From: CAIKBL01 sp964555355
GTDB taxonomy: Bacteria; Pseudomonadota; Gammaproteobacteria; Ga0077536
Direction of reading: 5' to 3'
DNA length: 64,000 nucleotides
Assembly (NCBI GenBank): GCA_964555355.1
Contig: CAZKRY010000003.1
Span: 310,001 to 374,000 of the forward strand
Shown here: one piece after another, positions 60,860 through 64,000 of the stretch
Layout: each line of letters starts with the position of its first letter
Numbering within the stretch: position 1 is the stretch's first letter
Position numbers and translations under genes: made by a program
Notes under the pieces: model-generated
Seen by the model: the letters and a program-made list of their open reading frames with translations, nothing else
Databases searched by the model: none
Told to the model about the DNA's origin: nothing

Positions 60860-62056
60860 ATGCGGAATTTCTTTTTTCCGCTCTGCGTTATCGCACTCCT
60901 GCTCGGCGGGTGTACCGAAACCCTGCGTTCGATTCGCGATACCACCACCGGTTGGGTCAGTGATAAAGGCAAAAAGGACGAGGCAACCAAGCCCACTGAG
61001 CTCAATGACGAATTCACACCCACCATCGAAGTTCAAGAACTGTGGTCCGAGAACGCCGGCAAAGGAACCGAGGAACTGTATTTGAAGCTGGTGCCGGCGA
61101 CGGCGGGTGAATTCGTTTTCACCGCCGACCGTGACGGACGCATGATGGCGCTGAACGCCACGAGCGGCGAGAAGGCCTGGTCCGAACAAGACGAAGGTCG
61201 ACTCATATCCGGGGGACCCGGAGTTGGCGACGGCAAGGTATACGTCGGGACGTCGGAGGCCGAGATCGTCGCGCGCGATGCCGAATCCGGCAAGAAGCTC
61301 TGGGTCGCCGAAGTCTCAAGTGAAGTGCTGGCACCGCCGCGGGCGGTGGGAGGTGTCGTTATTGTGCGCACCGGCGATGGCAATGTTTATGCGTTGAATA
61401 GCGAAACCGGCGAACGAAAGTGGGTCTACGATCGCACGATTCCAACGCTTACGTTGCGTGGCACCGCACCACCCGCGGTCGTCAACGATTTAGTCATCGC
61501 GGGCTTCGATACCGGTCGGGTGGTCGCGCTCGATTTGGAAACCGGCAAACAAGTCTGGGAAACCCAATTGGCGCAACCCACCGGACGTTCCGATTTGGAA
61601 CGGCTGGTCGACATCGACGGCGAACCTATCGTCAAGGACGACACCGTTTATATCGGCAGTTTCCAAGGCCGCGTGGCCGCAATCTCGCTGGATGACGGCA
61701 CCCTCGAATGGTCACGCGATATGTCGACTTATGACAACGTCGCGGTGGATGACCAACGCATCTATATCACCGACGAACGCGGTGTGGTTTGGGCACTTGA
61801 TCGCTTCGATGGCAGCGCCAAATGGCGCACGCGCGATTTTAAGTTTCGCAAACTCACCGGCCCAACGGTCTTTGGTCGCTACGTCGTGGTGGGCGATTTT
61901 GAAGGCTATTTGCACTGGATGGACGCGGAAACCGGCGCCGTGGTCGCGCGCGAACGCGTGGATAAGGAACGGATATTAACGCCACCGATCGACATTGGCG
62001 GCGCATTGCTCGCTTATAGCTCATCCGGCAAGTTGGCCGCGTACCGCGCGGAATGA
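60860..62056 (+). CDS. bamB: Outer-membrane assembly lipoprotein BamB
   Basis: A 398-residue lipoprotein of the BAM complex. The signal peptide ends in LLLGGC (C18). An eight-bladed PQQ-type beta-propeller follows, with repeated units such as ALNATSGEKAWSEQ, VVALDLETGKQVWET and VWALDRFDGSAKWRT. BamB helps deliver outer-membrane proteins to BamA. It lies 3 bp after yfgM and before der, the conserved order. Confidence 0.94.
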   Translation: MRNFFFPLCVIALLLGGCTETLRSIRDTTTGWVSDKGKKDEATKPTELNDEFTPTIEVQELWSENAGKGTEELYLKLVPATAGEFVFTADRDGRMMALNATSGEKAWSEQDEGRLISGGPGVGDGKVYVGTSEAEIVARDAESGKKLWVAEVSSEVLAPPRAVGGVVIVRTGDGNVYALNSETGERKWVYDRTIPTLTLRGTAPPAVVNDLVIAGFDTGRVVALDLETGKQVWETQLAQPTGRSDLERLVDIDGEPIVKDDTVYIGSFQGRVAAISLDDGTLEWSRDMSTYDNVAVDDQRIYITDERGVVWALDRFDGSAKWRTRDFKFRKLTGPTVFGRYVVVGDFEGYLHWMDAETGAVVARERVDKERILTPPIDIGGALLAYSSSGKLAAYRAE

Positions 62057-62084
62057 CCGTAGCCAGTCCGTTGCAACGCCGGCC

Positions 62085-63497
62085 ATGCACCTAGACCTTG
62101 AACGCGATGCGCGTCCGGCGCTGGCGCTGCTCGGCCGTCCGAATGTCGGCAAGTCCACACTTTTTAATCGGCTGACGCGTTCACGGGATGCCTTGGTCGC
62201 GGATATCCCAGGTGTCACGCGCGACGTCAAAATCGGTCTCGGCCGCGTAGGCAACGCGGCTTACTTGGTGGTTGATACGGGTGGCTTGGAAGACACCGAC
62301 GATCCGCTCGGCCAGCAAGTGTCGCAGTTCGCGCGGCAAGCACTCGAAGAAAGCGCTGCCGGACTTTTTTTGGTCGACGGCCGCGAAGGGTTGACCGCGG
62401 CCGACCGCACGTTGGTGCAACAGCTACGCAAGAGCAACAAACCGTTATTCCTTGCGGTGAATAAGGTCGATCATCTAGATCCGATGCCGCTGCTCGCCGA
62501 ATGCGCGGAATTGGGATTGAGCCCGCTGTTCCCGATTTCGGCCGCGCATGGCACTGGCGTCGCGTCGATGATTGACGCCATTACCGCCGACTGGGTCGGT
62601 CGCGATGAAAACGCGGTCGCCGACGATCGTTCGGTGCGAGTGGCGGTGTGCGGACGACCGAATGTCGGCAAGTCGACGCTGGTCAATCGTATGCTGGGCG
62701 CCGAGCGCATGATTACCGCCGATTTGCCGGGGACCACCCACGACAGTGTCGCGGTGCCGATGGAGCGCGACGGCCAGTTTTACACGTTGATCGATACCGC
62801 GGGACTTAGGCGCAAAAGCCGCGTGGATGAGGGGATCGAAAAATTTAGCGCCATTAAAGCGATGCAGGCGATCGATCTAGCGCATGTAGCGATCGTGGTG
62901 CTCGATGCGCGAGACGGTTTAAGCGAACAAGATTTAACGGTGCTCGGTAGCGTCATCGAATGCGGCCGTTCGCTCGTCGTGGTCGTCAACAAATGGGATC
63001 GTTTAAGTGCCGAAATTCGCGATGAAATGCGCCGGCAGCTTGATCGGCGACTAGAGTTTGTCGACTTTGCCGAGACGCGTTACATCTCGGCGCTACACGG
63101 TACCGGAGTCGGTGATCTTTTTAATTCGATCGATGCGGCGTGGGCATCCGCGCGCATCGATGTCCCGACCAAGCAATTAACCGAACTCCTCGAGCGCGCA
63201 TTGGAGCAACATAGCCCACCGCTCGTACGCGGTCGCCGCATCAAAATGCGCTATGCGCACTTCGGCGGCAAAAACCCACCCACTATCGTGATCCACGGCA
63301 CGCAAACGGACGAAGTGCCGGATAGCTACCGGCGTTATCTCGCTAATTTTTTTCGCAAGGCGCTCAAGCTCATCGGTACACCGGTGCGCATCGAGTTCAA
63401 GTACGGAGAAAACCCCTTCGAAGGCCGGCGCAATCCACTGACCCGCCGGCAGGTCCAAAAAAGACGGCGCCTGATGCGGCACGTCACTAAACGTTAA
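62085..63497 (+). CDS. der: Ribosome assembly GTPase Der (EngA)
   Basis: A 470-residue protein with two tandem GTPase domains and a KH-like C-terminus, needed for 50S assembly. Domain 1: GRPNVGKSTLFNRL, DTGGLEDTDD, NKVDHLD. Domain 2: GRPNVGKSTLVNRML, DTAGLRRKSRVDEGIEKFS, NKWDRL. The C-terminal YAHFGGKNPPTIVIHG and GTPVRIEFKYGENPFEGRRN complete it. ATG 62085 is preferred; it leaves about ten residues before the first strand. Its end overlaps the convergent hydrolase by 11 bp. Confidence 0.96.
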   Translation: MHLDLERDARPALALLGRPNVGKSTLFNRLTRSRDALVADIPGVTRDVKIGLGRVGNAAYLVVDTGGLEDTDDPLGQQVSQFARQALEESAAGLFLVDGREGLTAADRTLVQQLRKSNKPLFLAVNKVDHLDPMPLLAECAELGLSPLFPISAAHGTGVASMIDAITADWVGRDENAVADDRSVRVAVCGRPNVGKSTLVNRMLGAERMITADLPGTTHDSVAVPMERDGQFYTLIDTAGLRRKSRVDEGIEKFSAIKAMQAIDLAHVAIVVLDARDGLSEQDLTVLGSVIECGRSLVVVVNKWDRLSAEIRDEMRRQLDRRLEFVDFAETRYISALHGTGVGDLFNSIDAAWASARIDVPTKQLTELLERALEQHSPPLVRGRRIKMRYAHFGGKNPPTIVIHGTQTDEVPDSYRRYLANFFRKALKLIGTPVRIEFKYGENPFEGRRNPLTRRQVQKRRRLMRHVTKR

Positions 63498-63999
63498 ACC
63501 AGTCGGTCACTGAATGTTGCGCGGCGATCGCCCAGGTAAAACCATGGGCCTGCGCGACGTTGTCAAGTTTCTCCGCGACGATTTCCGGGCGATTGGTCCG
63601 TTCGCTCAAATGCGCCGCGACGACATGTTTTAACGACGGTTCGGCTGATGACCCGAAGATGGCCTGCAGTACGCTCAATGCCTGCCCATTGCTGAAGTGC
63701 CCGTAGTTGCTAGCGATGCGCTTTTTAAGCGTCGCGGGATAACTCGCGACGGCGAGTAACTCGGGTTCGTGATTAAATTCGAGCACCACGGTTGAACACT
63801 CGCGGTAACTCGCAATGACATGCGCGGTGGGATGGCCGAGATCGGTCAACACGCCAAGTCGCGAGGCCTCATTTGATAACACGAACTGACATGGCTCACG
63901 CGCGTCATGCGGCACCGGGACGGGAGTTACTTCAAGCGTGCCGAGTTGGAAGGATTCGTGCGCGGAAATCGTCCGCCAATGCGTAAACTTGCCGCCGGT
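63487..63999 (-). CDS. MBL-fold hydrolase (YycJ/WalJ-like), C-terminal part
   Basis: The frame is open from the right edge of the window, so the start lies outside. About 170 residues are visible. FQLGTLEVTPVPVPHDAREPCQFVL is the characteristic second part of YycJ-type enzymes. It is followed by LTDLGHPTAHV, VVLEFNHEPELL and a C-terminal VVAAHLSERTNRP. Family members are cytoplasmic metallo-hydrolases with suggested nuclease or phosphodiesterase activity. The HxHxDH metal motif must be beyond base 64000. A GTG at 63915 is internal and not the start. Confidence 0.82.
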   Translation of the reverse strand, partial: TGGKFTHWRTISAHESFQLGTLEVTPVPVPHDAREPCQFVLSNEASRLGVLTDLGHPTAHVIASYRECSTVVLEFNHEPELLAVASYPATLKKRIASNYGHFSNGQALSVLQAIFGSSAEPSLKHVVAAHLSERTNRPEIVAEKLDNVAQAHGFTWAIAAQHSVTDWFNV

Positions 64000-64000
64000 A

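Overview
The window looks like chromosomal DNA of a gammaproteobacterium that I cannot place further. It is dense and GC-rich, with evenly GC/CG-rich codon usage throughout. Several gene strings are arranged as in gammaproteobacteria: priA-argS-SPOR protein, thiS-thiG-trmB, lptG divergent from pepA-holC-valS, rlmN-pilF-rodZ-hisS-yfgM-bamB-der, an IscR-led suf operon, and RegB/RegA. I see no insertion sequence, prophage, CRISPR array, rRNA operon or compositional break. The only RNA gene I can support is one tRNA-Gly(CCC). Both ends are cut: the 3' end of priA on the left, and an MBL-fold hydrolase on the right.

Layout: 1-8.7 kb is housekeeping (priA, argS, SPOR protein, tRNA-Gly, thiSG, trmB, yrfG, a Sel1-repeat protein), interrupted by a response regulator coupled to an MBL-fold hydrolase. 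9.0-11.0 kb is a small RiPP-type operon: a secreted 102-residue precursor, a DUF692/MNIO oxygenase and a DUF2063 partner, the bufferin/methanobactin enzyme pair. 11-18.4 kb holds a secreted metallopeptidase-like protein, single-chain pyruvate carboxylase, ArsC, a YcbL-type hydrolase, a cupin and Bcp peroxiredoxin. 18.4-22.5 kb is signalling: a diguanylate cyclase, a degenerate HD-GYP protein and the redox pair RegB-RegA. 23.4-25.1 kb is a compact polyamine operon with two different SpeD-family proteins around spermidine synthase. 25.3-29.1 kb has a possible HPF-like protein, nhaR-terC and an LLM oxidoreductase.

29.3-37.2 kb is the second unusual block. A tightly coupled run (SH3 protein, M48 protease, thioesterase, SDR) leads into STAS, MBL-fold and CHASE2-PP2C genes. 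Next to these lie an OmpA lipoprotein, a FecR-domain protein and an RsbW-like kinase. Together these resemble a partner-switching circuit (kinase, anti-sigma antagonist, phosphatase with an extracytoplasmic sensor) with an MBL-fold enzyme built in. The MBL protein is a paralogue of the one coupled to the response regulator at 4.2 kb.

37-49 kb is mixed housekeeping (DUF455, lptG, pepA, holC, valS with an N-terminal extension, cysE, rluF). 49.2-55.4 kb is iscR-sufA-sufB-sufC-sufD-sufS-sufT, with an inverted repeat over the likely promoter. 55.5-63.5 kb is ndk-rlmN-pilF-rodZ-hisS-yfgM-bamB-der, in which ispG is missing from its usual place between rodZ and hisS.

The strongest candidates for something new are the MNIO cluster with its two-cysteine precursor (9027-11012), the SpeD-like/SpeE/SpeD operon that may encode a complete spermidine route (23411-25088), and the MBL-containing partner-switching block (32074-37183).
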